Of a stretch of 64,000 nt of DNA, positions 54,984 through 64,000 are shown piece by piece. A program made the translations under genes and the position numbers. Position 1 is the first letter of the stretch. Every line of letters begins with the position of its first letter. The notes under the pieces are model-generated. The model saw only the letters and a program-made list of their open reading frames with translations, was not told the DNA's origin and did no database searches. Source of the stretch: Labrys monachus (GTDB lineage: Bacteria > Pseudomonadota > Alphaproteobacteria > Rhizobiales > Labraceae); contig NZ_JAUSVK010000001.1 of assembly GCF_030814655.1 (NCBI RefSeq), forward strand, positions 1,321,501 through 1,385,500, written 5' to 3'.

Positions 54984-56213
54984 ATGCTGAAGGGTTTGAT
55001 GAAGTCGACCGCTGCGGCGGCGATGGGACTGTGGTTCCTGTCGGGCGCGGCCCATGCCGACCCCGTCGTCCTCAAATTCTGGGACAACCAGCAGACCGAA
55101 TCCGGCCTGTCGGTGTTCCAGCAGGAGGCGGTCAAGCGTTTCGAGGCCGAGAACCCCGACATCAAGGTCGAGGTCACGACCATTCCCTATCCGGAATATC
55201 AGCAGCGGCTGCTGACGGCCGTCCAGGCCGGCAACGGCCCCGACGTCTCCACCGTCGACCAGATCTGGAACGCCGCCTTCGCCCAGGCCGGCGCCATCGT
55301 CCAGCTCGACGATCTCGCCTCGAAGGCGGGCGTCAAGGCCGCCGGTTTCTTTCCCGGCGCCTGGGAGTCGGCGAACTACAAAGGCGGGCTCTGGGGCATT
55401 CCCTTCAATGTCGACGTCTGGTTCTTCGCCTTCGTCAACAAGAAGCTGTTCTCGGACGCCGGCGTCGATCCCGCCTCGGCCGTGACCTGGCAGGGCCTCG
55501 AGGCCGCCGCCAAGAAGCTCACCGACAAGTCCAAGGGCCATTTCGCCATCGGCCTCACCGGCAGCAAGAGCGAATATCCGGTGGTGATGACCGATTCCTT
55601 CATCTACTCGAATGGCGGCGCCGTGCTGGGTGACGACGGCAAATGCGCGCTGACCAGCCCGCAGGCGGTCGAGGCGCTCGAATTCTACAAGAAGATGGCG
55701 GATTACGCGCCGGCCGGCATCCTCAATGCCGGGGACGAGCCGATGCGCGAACTGTTCCTCAACGGCACGCTCGCCATCGAGCTCTGGCCGGCCCTGGAGC
55801 AGCCCACGCTCGACAAGTCGAAGATCGACTGGGATCTGATCGCCGGCTTCGCGCCCGAGGGCAAGAAGGCCGTCGGCACCTTCGGCGGCTGGAATCTGGT
55901 GCTCTACAAGCAGTCGGCGCACCAGGAGGCGGCCTGGAAGTTCATCCAGTTCATGACGCGCCAGGACGTCAACGGCGCGGTGGTCGACCTCATCCCCGCC
56001 AATGTCGCGGCGGCCAAGGACTTCCTGCAGAAGAGCCGGCGCCATCCGGATGTCATCCTCGAGCACCTCAACAACGCCAAGCCGCGGCCGCTGTCGCCGC
56101 GCTATCTCGAGGTCTCCGACATCCAGCAGACGATGGTGCAGAAACTGCTGTCGGGCACCCCGGCCGCGGATGCGGCCAAGGAAGCCTGCCAGGCGATCGA
56201 CGCCCTGCAATAG
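54984..56213 (+). CDS. ABC transporter substrate-binding protein, UgpB/MalE-like
   Basis: A 409-residue periplasmic protein of the carbohydrate uptake family 1. The Sec signal ends near AHA-D (residue 26). Landmarks are VVLKFWDNQQTESG, DVSTVDQIWNAAFAQAGAIVQLDDLASKAG, LWGIPFNVDVWFFAFVNKKLFSDAG and the GGWNLVLYKQSAHQEAAWKFIQFMT segment. GGAGG precedes the ATG. It follows the DeoR-like regulator and precedes two permeases across a hairpin gap, so it is the dedicated receptor of this importer. Confidence 0.9.
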   Translation: MLKGLMKSTAAAAMGLWFLSGAAHADPVVLKFWDNQQTESGLSVFQQEAVKRFEAENPDIKVEVTTIPYPEYQQRLLTAVQAGNGPDVSTVDQIWNAAFAQAGAIVQLDDLASKAGVKAAGFFPGAWESANYKGGLWGIPFNVDVWFFAFVNKKLFSDAGVDPASAVTWQGLEAAAKKLTDKSKGHFAIGLTGSKSEYPVVMTDSFIYSNGGAVLGDDGKCALTSPQAVEALEFYKKMADYAPAGILNAGDEPMRELFLNGTLAIELWPALEQPTLDKSKIDWDLIAGFAPEGKKAVGTFGGWNLVLYKQSAHQEAAWKFIQFMTRQDVNGAVVDLIPANVAAAKDFLQKSRRHPDVILEHLNNAKPRPLSPRYLEVSDIQQTMVQKLLSGTPAADAAKEACQAIDALQ

Positions 56214-56283
56214 ACCTAGGTGTCGCGAAAAGGGCGGGTCGGCGATCCCGAAGCGCTCCATTCGCAGGAAATGACGCGACCTG

Positions 56284-56304
56284 CCTTCTCCCAAGGGGAG
56301 AAGG
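56284..56304. repeat. CCTTCTCCC hairpin between binding protein and permease
   Basis: CCTTCTCCC (56284-56292) pairs with GGGAGAAGG (56296-56304) across a three-base loop. The same stem occurs at 33059-33080, also between a binding-protein and a permease gene. It is probably a fragment of the same intergenic repeat family. Confidence 0.65.
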
Positions 56305-56380
56305 CGGCTGATCTGCTTTCCTCGTGCTCAAGGGTCTGAATACCTGCCCATGGGAAATCGTACCTTCCGGATCTCACGAC

Positions 56381-57277
56381 ATGGCAACCGCACATAAGGG
56401 GCGAAGAAGCGATCGCTGGATGGCCTACGGCTTCATGATGCCGGCGGCGCTGCTCGTCGGCCTGTTCATGTACTGGCCGATGATCGATACCTTCCGCGAG
56501 AGCCTGTATTCGACCTCCTTCATCAACCCGGTGCCGTCCTTCGTCGGCCTTGCGACCTATCGGAAGATCTTCGCCGACAGGGAATTCTGGCAGGTCGTCG
56601 TCAATTCGATCGTGTGGACGGCCGGCGTCGTCTTCCTGCAGAATGTCGGCGGCTTCCTCATCGCGCTGCTGCTCAATCTCAGGCTGCCGGGGCAGGGGCT
56701 GCTGCGCTCGCTGATCCTGCTGCCCTGGGTGCTGCCCGGCGTCGTCGCCGCCATCCTCTGGCGCTTCATGTACGACCCGCAGCTCGGCCTCATCAATTCC
56801 TTCCTGATCCGCACCGGCCTCAGCGACCACGGGGTCGGCTGGCTGGCCGACCCCGGCACCGCCATGGCGGCGGTGATCTTCGTCGCCTTCTGGAAGGGCT
56901 TTCCGTTCTCGACCGTCGTCTTCCTCGCCGCCCTGCAGAATGTCGACCAGGAGCAGGTCGAGGCGGCGAAGATCGACGGCGCCGGCGCGACGCGCCGCCT
57001 GTTCGACATCGTGCTGCCGGCGATCCTGCCCGTCGTCGCCGTGAACATGCTGCTGACGACGATCCTGACCTTCAATTATTTCGACGTCATCTATGTCCTG
57101 ACGCGCGGCGGCCCGCTCAACGCCACCGCGATCTTCCCCACCCGCATCTACGAGGTCGGCTTCGGACAGTTCCGCTTCGGCGAGGCGGCTGCCTATGGCT
57201 CGCTCGCCGTCCTCGTCCTCGTTCTCTTCGTCGGCCTGCTGCTCGTCGCCCAGCGCATGCAGGCCAGAGCGGTTTGA
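56381..57277 (+). CDS. sugar ABC transporter permease, UgpA/MalF-like
   Basis: A 298-residue six-helix permease. The EAA loop is EAAKIDGAGATRRLFDIVLPAILPV near residue 200 and the end has FNYFDVIYVLTRGGPLNATAIFPTRIYEVGF, typical of this family. ATG 56381 gives the standard length; an in-frame start 57 bp upstream adds residues without similarity. It is 15 bp before the second permease. Confidence 0.9.
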   Translation: MATAHKGRRSDRWMAYGFMMPAALLVGLFMYWPMIDTFRESLYSTSFINPVPSFVGLATYRKIFADREFWQVVVNSIVWTAGVVFLQNVGGFLIALLLNLRLPGQGLLRSLILLPWVLPGVVAAILWRFMYDPQLGLINSFLIRTGLSDHGVGWLADPGTAMAAVIFVAFWKGFPFSTVVFLAALQNVDQEQVEAAKIDGAGATRRLFDIVLPAILPVVAVNMLLTTILTFNYFDVIYVLTRGGPLNATAIFPTRIYEVGFGQFRFGEAAAYGSLAVLVLVLFVGLLLVAQRMQARAV

Positions 57278-57292
57278 AAAGGACAGGCTGAC

Positions 57293-58126
57293 ATGGCGAG
57301 GCGTTCCACCTTCACCCGCAAGATGCCGCTGGTCGCGCTGCAGCTCGCGGTCGCCTGCCTCGTGCTCTTCCCGTTCTTCTGGATGGTCAGCGTCTCGCTG
57401 AAGCCGGCGACCGAGCCCTTCGCGATTCCCGCCCGGCTCTGGCCGGACCATCCGACGCTGGAAAACTACGTGCTCGCCTTCCGGCCGGAATTCCGGCGCT
57501 ATTTCCTCAACAGCACCATCGTCTCGGGCGCGACCGTGCTGATCACGGTGCCGCTGGCGCTGCTCGCCGCCTACAGCCTCACCCGCTACCAGTTCCGGGT
57601 GCTGTCGGCGTTCCTGGCCGCGGTGATCCTGGCGCAGTTCTTCCCGGCCGGCGCGATGATCATCCCGATCTATAAGATGGTGAAGGCGGCCAACCTGCTC
57701 GACACTTACGCCTCGCTGATCATTGCCTACATCACCATCACCCTGCCGGTCTCGATCTGGATGCTGCGCGGCTTCCTCGCGCGCGTGCCGAAGACGCTGG
57801 AGGAGGCGGCGGCGATCGACGGGGCGAGCCCGCTGCGCGCCTTCTTCGACATCGTCGTGCCGCTGGCCCGGCCGGGCATCATCGCCACCACCGTGTTCAT
57901 CCTCATCGTGACCTGGCAGGAATTCTTGTTCGCGCTCGCCTTCACCTCGACCAAGGAGATGCGGACGCTGCCGGTCGGCATGAACGACTATATCGGCCAG
58001 TACGGCATCCGCTACGGCGAGCTGATGGCGAGTTCCGTCCTCGTCTCCGTCCCGGTGATCGCCATCTTCTTCTTCCTGCAGCGCTATTTCATCGCCGGCC
58101 TCACCGCCGGGGCCGTCAAGGGATGA
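57293..58126 (+). CDS. sugar ABC transporter permease, UgpE/MalG-like
   Basis: A 277-residue six-helix permease: MVSVSLKPATEPF after the first helix, YSLTRYQFR, QFFPAGAMIIPIYKM, the EAA loop EEAAAIDGASPLRAFFDIVVPLARPGI and the C-terminal LQRYFIAGLTAGAVKG, all standard for this family. The crotonase gene overlaps its stop (ATGA), linking transport and acyl-CoA chemistry. Confidence 0.9.
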   Translation: MARRSTFTRKMPLVALQLAVACLVLFPFFWMVSVSLKPATEPFAIPARLWPDHPTLENYVLAFRPEFRRYFLNSTIVSGATVLITVPLALLAAYSLTRYQFRVLSAFLAAVILAQFFPAGAMIIPIYKMVKAANLLDTYASLIIAYITITLPVSIWMLRGFLARVPKTLEEAAAIDGASPLRAFFDIVVPLARPGIIATTVFILIVTWQEFLFALAFTSTKEMRTLPVGMNDYIGQYGIRYGELMASSVLVSVPVIAIFFFLQRYFIAGLTAGAVKG

Positions 58127-58929
58127 CCCGCGCCATGACTGAAAATCCAGCTTCTCTCGTCATCCTCGAAAAGCCGGAGCCCGGGATCGGCGTGCTCACG
58201 CTGAACCGGCCGGAGAAGTTGAACGCGCTGTCGACCGGCCTGCTCGCCGCCTTCGCCGCCGCGCTCGACGAGGCGGAGCGCGATGCCGGCATCCGCGTCC
58301 TCATCCTCACCGGGGCGGGCGAGAAGGCGTTCGCGGCCGGCGCCGACATCGCCGAATATCAGGGCCGCAAGGAAAAGGCCTTCATGGATTTCCAGTTCGG
58401 CGGCAGGCGCCTGAACGACCGCCTGGAAGCGCTCACCAAGCCGACGATCGCCGCCGTCAACGGCTATGCGCTGGGCGGCGGCTTCGAGATCGTGCTGTGC
58501 TGCGACGTCATCGTGGTGTCGACCAGCGCCAGGCTCGGCCTGCCGGAAGGCCTGCTCGGCCTGTCGCCCGGCGGCGGGGGCACGCAGCGCCTGATCCGTT
58601 CGCTGGGACGGCATGTCACCGCGGACCTGCTCCTCACCGCCGGACGCCTCAAGGGCGAGCGGGCCTTCCAGCTCGGCCTCGCGGCGGCGCTCTGCGAACC
58701 CGAAAATCTGCTGCGGACGGCGCTGGAAAAGGCGCGCGCGATGCTCAAGCTCGGCCCGCTCGCCCTCGGCGAGATGAAGCGCCTCGTCCGGCTCGGCGCG
58801 GATGCGGCGCTGCCGACGGCACTCGCCTTCGAGCAGGAAGTCCTGTTCCGGCTCTACTGCTCCGGCGACGGGCAGGAAGGCATCGATGCCTTCCTCGAAA
58901 AGCGTTCTCCGACCTTCAAGGGTATATGA
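58123..58929 (+). CDS. enoyl-CoA hydratase/isomerase (crotonase) family protein
   Basis: A 268-residue crotonase-fold enzyme. The oxyanion-hole segment AFAAGADIAEY is at about 69-79, and both hydratase glutamates are present, Glu122 in GGGFEIVLCCD and Glu142 in LGLPEGLLGLSPGGGGTQRL, spaced 20 as in true hydratases. It should add water to a 2-enoyl-CoA. Together with the CoA-transferase at 62193 it implies that the imported compound or a breakdown product is processed as a CoA thioester. A second ATG 12 bp in is an alternative start. Confidence 0.9.
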   Translation: MTRAMTENPASLVILEKPEPGIGVLTLNRPEKLNALSTGLLAAFAAALDEAERDAGIRVLILTGAGEKAFAAGADIAEYQGRKEKAFMDFQFGGRRLNDRLEALTKPTIAAVNGYALGGGFEIVLCCDVIVVSTSARLGLPEGLLGLSPGGGGTQRLIRSLGRHVTADLLLTAGRLKGERAFQLGLAAALCEPENLLRTALEKARAMLKLGPLALGEMKRLVRLGADAALPTALAFEQEVLFRLYCSGDGQEGIDAFLEKRSPTFKGI

Positions 58930-58930
58930 C

Positions 58931-59701
58931 ATGCCAGACCTCGATCAACGCGTCGCCATCGTCACGGGAGCCGCCATGGGCATCGGGCGCGCCAGCGCGC
59001 TGGCGCTCGCCCGTGCCGGCGCGGCCGTCCTGGTCGCCGATGTCGACGAGGAAGCGGGTGCGCAGGCGCGGGCGGACATCGAAGCCGAAGGCGGCAGGGC
59101 GATCTTCCTGCGCACGGATGTGCGCTCCTTCGCCGATGCCGAAGCGTGCACGGCTGCGGCGATCGAAGCCTGGGGAAAGGTCGACATCCTCGTCAACAAT
59201 GCGGCCAGGGCGATCGGCGGTGTCGTCGACGAGATCGACGAGGCGAGCTGGAACGAGGTGCTGTCGACCAATCTCACCTCGGTGTGGCGCTTCATCCGAT
59301 GCGTCGCTCCGCATATGCGCCGCCAGGGCGGCGGCTCGATCGTCAACATCAGCTCGGTGCAGGCGCTGCGGGGCTTCCATGGCTGGGCGGCCTATGCGGC
59401 GGCCAAGGGCGGGATCAACGCGCTGACGCAGCAGGCGGCCGTCGACCTCGCTCCGGCCAGGATCCGCGTCAACGCCGTGGCGCCGGGCACGATCATGACG
59501 CCGCTCAACGAGAAGGTGTTCCGCGAGGCCGCCGATCCGCAGGAACTGATCGACCGCTGGAACGCCGCCCATCCGCTCGGCCGGTTCGGCGAGGCGGAAG
59601 AGGTGGCGGAGACGGTGCTCTTCCTCGCCAGCGACCGCTCGTCCTTCATCACCGGCGAGATCATCCGCGTGGATGGCGGCCTCGCCATCAAGGGCGACTG
59701 A
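58931..59701 (+). CDS. SDR family oxidoreductase
   Basis: A 256-residue short-chain dehydrogenase with VTGAAMGIG (11-19), Asp37 in VADVDEE (NAD preference), NNAAR (89-93) and catalytic Ser141/142, Tyr155, Lys159 (YAAAKGG). It ends IIRVDGGLAIKGD. Starts one base after the crotonase stop. A 3-hydroxyacyl or polyol dehydrogenase role fits the operon. A 206-bp gap without a gene follows. Confidence 0.9.
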   Translation: MPDLDQRVAIVTGAAMGIGRASALALARAGAAVLVADVDEEAGAQARADIEAEGGRAIFLRTDVRSFADAEACTAAAIEAWGKVDILVNNAARAIGGVVDEIDEASWNEVLSTNLTSVWRFIRCVAPHMRRQGGGSIVNISSVQALRGFHGWAAYAAAKGGINALTQQAAVDLAPARIRVNAVAPGTIMTPLNEKVFREAADPQELIDRWNAAHPLGRFGEAEEVAETVLFLASDRSSFITGEIIRVDGGLAIKGD

Positions 59702-59907
59702 GATGAGGGCGATTGAAACGAGGGCTGCCGAGATGACCACGGGCGCAGGATTGGAGCGTCGATCACCGATCGACCTCTTCCTTGGCTGCAACCTCCGTAT
59801 TTCCAAGATGGGCGATCTGATGATCGCCCCTCCATCGTCGCGCCCTTCCCCGGCAAGGTCAGCGCTTGTTGGCGACGTGGCGCCGTTCGACAACGCCGGA
59901 GGAGCCG

Positions 59908-61007
<1,100 letters not shown>

Positions 61008-61011
<4 letters not shown>

Positions 61012-62180
61012 CACGTCTGCTTCGCGGCATCACCTGGGACCATCCGCGCGGATACGACCCCCTCGCCAAGGGCGCAGCGGCCTTTGCCGCGCTCCATCCC
61101 GGCATCGAGGTCGAGTGGAGCCGGCGCAGCCTGCGCGATTTCGGCGTCCAGCCGGTCGAAGTGCTGGCCGAGCAGTTCGACCTCCTCGTCATCGACCACC
61201 CGTTTTCCGGCCGGGCCCGCACCAGCGGCTGCCTGCGGGACCTGCGCACGCTCCTTCCCGCCGACTTCCTCGCGATGCTGGAGCGGGAGAGCGTCGGCCC
61301 CTCGACGCGCTCCTATGATTTCGGCGGGCTGTGGGCGCTGCCGACCGATGCGGCCGCGCAGGTGGCAAGCTATCGGCCCGACCTCGTCGCCGCGCTCGGC
61401 TTCGACGGGCCGCCGCGCCGTTTCGAGGAGGTGATCGCTCTCGGCGAGACGGCGCGCCGGAGCGGCAAATGGCTCGCTTTGCCGTCCTGCCAGAGCGACG
61501 CCGCCTGCCTCGTCGCCTCGCTGTCGGCCAATCTCGGCGTGCCCATCGCGCCCGGGCGCGAGGATCTCCTGCCGCCCGAGGTGTTCGAGACGGTGCTCGG
61601 CCTCCTCGAACGCCTGATCGCCCTCAGTCATCCGGAGTCCACGAGCTGGAATCCGATCCGGACCTATGACGCGATGACCGCCGGCGACGACATCGTCTAC
61701 GTGCCCTTCGGCTTCGGCTATAGCAATTATTCGCGTGCGGGGGGCGCCCGGCCGCTGCGGTTCACAACCGTCGCCGGACCCGGCGCGGACCCGGCGGCCG
61801 GCGCCATCCTCGGCGGTGCGGGCTGCGCGGTCTCGGCGCGATGCGCAGACATCGAGGCGGCGGCGGCCTACCTCACCTGGCTGCACCAGCCGGCCTACCA
61901 GGCCGGCGATTATTTCCGCAATGGCGGCCAGCCGGGCCTGCGCACCGCATGGACCGATCCGCAGATCGACCGCGAGGCGGGCTCCTTCTTCTCGGGCACG
62001 CTCGAAACGCTCGACAAGGCCTTTCTGCGCCCCCGTTTCGACGGCTTCATCCACGCCTTCGAGCATATGGGCCTTCTCGTCCATCGCTGGCTCGCCGAAG
62101 GCGGCGACCGAGCCGCCGTCATCCGTTCATCCAACGATGCCTATGCGCGTGCGCAGGACGCCGCCCCGGCATCAGCCTAG
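61008..62180 (+). CDS. solute-binding-protein-like protein without signal peptide
   Basis: A 390-residue protein resembling family 1 extracellular solute-binding proteins (GITWDHPRGYDPLAKGAAAFAALHPGIEVEW at the start, FDLLVIDHPF, YDFGGLWALPTDAAAQVASYRPDLVAALGFDG, and a helical C-terminal lobe), but it begins directly at the first beta strand with no signal peptide or lipobox. The start is fixed by the ATGA overlap with the ATPase gene. It is therefore probably cytoplasmic, alongside a normal exported binding protein in the same operon. It may sense or carry the substrate inside the cell. Confidence 0.8.
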
Positions 62181-62192
62181 AGGGTCGATACC

Positions 62193-63392
62193 ATGCCGAA
62201 AGCGCTGCAGGACGTCACCGTCCTCGATTTCACCCATCTGCTCCAGGGCCCCTTCGCCACCCAGCTCCTGGGCGACATGGGCGCCGACATCATCAAGGTC
62301 GAGCGGCCCGGCCAGGGCGACCTCTTCCGCACCATGACTTTCAAGAACCGTTGGGTCGGGGGAACGGAAAGCCCGAATTTCCTGGCCTGGAACCGCAACA
62401 AGCGCTCGCTCGCCATCGACCTCAAGGCGCCGGAGGCCAAGGAGATCCTCTACAGGATCGCCGAGAAGGCCGACGTCGTCATCCAGAACTTCCGCCCGGG
62501 CGTGCTCGCCAAGCTCGGCTTCGGCTATGAGGACTTCAAGGCGGTCAATCCACGCATCATCTATTGCTCGGGCTCCGGCTATGGCGACAGCGGCCCCTAT
62601 GTCGCCCGGCCGGGCCAGGACATGCTGATCCAGGGCCTGACCGGCCTCGCCGCGGCGACCGGCCGTGGCGACGGCGCCCCGACGCCGGTGGGCTCGGGCT
62701 TCGCCGACCAGATCGGCGCCATGAACATGGTCTACGGCATCCTCAGCGCGCTCTACTGGCGCGAGCGCTCCGGCGAGGGACAGGAGGTCAAGGTCGACCT
62801 GATGTCCGGCCTGCTGCAGCACCAGCACCAGGAAATGCTGTGGGTGATGAATTTCGAGGAGAACCTGGAGCGTCCCCATTCCTCGATCGGCCATCCCGGC
62901 ATGGACGCGCCCTTCGGCGTCTACCCGACCTCGGATGGATGGGTGACCATCGCGATGAGCCCCTACAAGAAGCTGATCGGCGTCCTCGATCGGCCGGATC
63001 TGCTCGTCTATGACGAGCCGCAGCTGCTTTTCGACAAGCGCGACGAGATCTGGGCGAAGATCGCCGAGGAGACGCGAAAATGGACGGCAGCGGACCTCCT
63101 CGACGCCATGCTTGCCGTCGACATCTGGTGCGGCGAGATCAAGCGCCATCTCGACGTGGTCGACGACCCGCAGGTCCGGCACAACGGCCTGATCACGACC
63201 TACGAACATGCCAGGGCCGGGACGGTCAAGGTCGTCGGGCCGGTGGTCCGCATGAGCGCCACGCCGCCGGCGATCGACCGGCCCGCGCCGATGGTCGGCC
63301 AGCATACCGAGGAGATCCTGCGCGAGTTCGGCATCGGCGAGGACGCCATCGGCGACCTCGAAGCCCGCAAGGTCGTGGCGCAGGCGGAGTAG
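62193..63392 (+). CDS. family III CoA-transferase (CaiB/BaiF)
   Basis: A 399-residue enzyme moving CoA between carboxylic acids. Family marks are VLDFTHLLQGPFATQLLGDMGADIIKVERPGQGD, NRNKRSLAIDLK, PGVLAKLGFGY and the catalytic Asp143 in RPGQDMLIQGLTG. It starts 12 bp after the solute-binding-like gene. With the crotonase and SDR it suggests activation of an organic acid to its CoA ester. The acid is unknown. Confidence 0.9.
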   Translation: MPKALQDVTVLDFTHLLQGPFATQLLGDMGADIIKVERPGQGDLFRTMTFKNRWVGGTESPNFLAWNRNKRSLAIDLKAPEAKEILYRIAEKADVVIQNFRPGVLAKLGFGYEDFKAVNPRIIYCSGSGYGDSGPYVARPGQDMLIQGLTGLAAATGRGDGAPTPVGSGFADQIGAMNMVYGILSALYWRERSGEGQEVKVDLMSGLLQHQHQEMLWVMNFEENLERPHSSIGHPGMDAPFGVYPTSDGWVTIAMSPYKKLIGVLDRPDLLVYDEPQLLFDKRDEIWAKIAEETRKWTAADLLDAMLAVDIWCGEIKRHLDVVDDPQVRHNGLITTYEHARAGTVKVVGPVVRMSATPPAIDRPAPMVGQHTEEILREFGIGEDAIGDLEARKVVAQAE

Positions 63393-63518
63393 GGCCTCCC
63401 GGGAGCGCGGACATCCTGTCCGCTGTTTTCCTCTGCGAATTTTGGTAGGGGGCCGGCTCAATGTTCGGGAAGAGGCGGAAAAGACGTCCGCGATCCCAGG
63501 AAGCATATACAGGACGAC

Positions 63519-64000
63519 ATGAACGATCTTCCCGACAAGCGCCCGCACATCGTCTGCTCGGGCGCCGCATCCTTCGATTCGATCTTCCGGATGGAGAAGC
63601 TGCCGACCGGCCCAGGCAAGGTCCTGCCCCTCGACGCCATCGAGGTCGCCCACGGCATGGCGGCGAGCGCGGCGGCCGCCATCGCCCGGCTGGGCGGACG
63701 GAGCACGCTGTTCTCGCGCGTCGGCGAGGACGGCGTCGGCGCCAGGATCATCGCCGATCTCACCGAGGCCGGCATCGATTGCGCCCATGTCCGCCGCGTG
63801 CCCGGCGTGCGCTCGCCGATCTGCACGGTGCTCGTCGATGCGACCGGCGAGCGGCTGGTGGTGCCCTTTTACGATCCGGCGCTGGGCCGGGACCCGTCCT
63901 GGCTGCCGCTCGGGCTCGTGGCCGGTGCCGATGCGGTCCTCGTCGACGTGCGCTGGCCCGAAGGCGCGGCGCTCGTCCTGAAGACGGCGCGGGAGGCCGG
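63519..64000 (+). CDS. PfkB family carbohydrate kinase (partial, cut by window edge)
   Basis: The first 160 codons of a ribokinase/PfkB-type kinase. The N-terminal beta sheet and first signature are readable: VCSGAASFDSIFRMEKLPTGPGKV, then HGMAASAAAAIARLGGRSTLFSRVGEDGVGARIIADLTEAGID. AGGA lies four to five bases before ATG 63519. The second signature with the catalytic Asp lies beyond the window. It follows the CoA-transferase by 126 bp and would phosphorylate a sugar or its derivative, supporting a carbohydrate substrate for the operon. Confidence 0.85.
   Translation, partial: MNDLPDKRPHIVCSGAASFDSIFRMEKLPTGPGKVLPLDAIEVAHGMAASAAAAIARLGGRSTLFSRVGEDGVGARIIADLTEAGIDCAHVRRVPGVRSPICTVLVDATGERLVVPFYDPALGRDPSWLPLGLVAGADAVLVDVRWPEGAALVLKTAREA

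Overview
The window is GC-rich, almost fully coding DNA with ATGA-overlapped operons. Its gene content points to an alphaproteobacterium of the order Hyphomicrobiales (Rhizobiales). The signs are five ABC importers in 64 kb, GntR/FCD and GcvA-type LysR regulators, a MetA-type homoserine acyltransferase, a KdgD-type dehydratase, and rhizobial-style intergenic hairpin repeats. The genus cannot be fixed from the sequence; a soil or plant-associated genus with a large genome fits best. No rRNA, tRNA, CRISPR, transposase, phage or plasmid gene was recognised.

Layout. (A) 0.8-11.4 kb: a small orphan gene and a Crp/Fnr regulator, then an acid-catabolism locus. It holds an RraA-like aldolase and an L-arabinonate-type dehydratase (minus strand), a divergent MmgE/PrpD protein, a GntR/FCD regulator, and a PotABCD-type ABC importer. 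TTGT/ACAA operator-like sites in three promoter regions tie the locus together. (B) 11.5-16.9 kb: a MarR regulator with a large palindrome, a DUF1398 protein, a TetR regulator with a Bcr-type drug exporter, and a protein-isoaspartate methyltransferase fused to an erythromycin-esterase domain. (C) 17.4-29.1 kb: a ProC-like reductase, a LysR regulator, two paralogous luciferase-like flavin monooxygenases, an SDR, a complete branched-chain-type ABC importer, a flavin reductase and a VOC protein. This looks like import and oxidative breakdown of one unknown compound. (D) 29.5-36.6 kb: a small secreted glycine-rich protein, a sugar ABC importer with 5-dehydro-4-deoxyglucarate dehydratase, a divergent aldo/keto reductase, and a secreted fasciclin-domain protein. 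(E) 36.9-40.6 kb: a LysR/SDR pair that looks acquired, MetA with the acetyl-CoA-type Glu111, and cytochrome b561. (F) 40.8-51.4 kb: a LysR regulator divergent from a nine-gene operon (ribose-type ABC importer, deacetylase-like protein, aspartate-dehydrogenase-like protein, SDR, RraA-like aldolase, amidase). (G) 51.7-53.1 kb: a two-helix membrane protein and a HEXXH metalloprotease-like protein. (H) 53.2-64 kb: a regulator in which a sugar-binding domain is spliced into a DeoR protein. It heads an operon with a UgpABCE-type importer, enoyl-CoA hydratase, SDR, a second solute-binding-like protein with no signal peptide, a family III CoA-transferase and a PfkB kinase cut by the window edge.

The best candidates for something undescribed are the DeoR/periplasmic-binding fusion with its operon (H), whose binding-domain pieces appear in permuted order; the LLM monooxygenase/Liv importer locus (C); the deacetylase/AspDH-like/RraA/amidase operon (F); and the membrane-protein/zincin pair (G).
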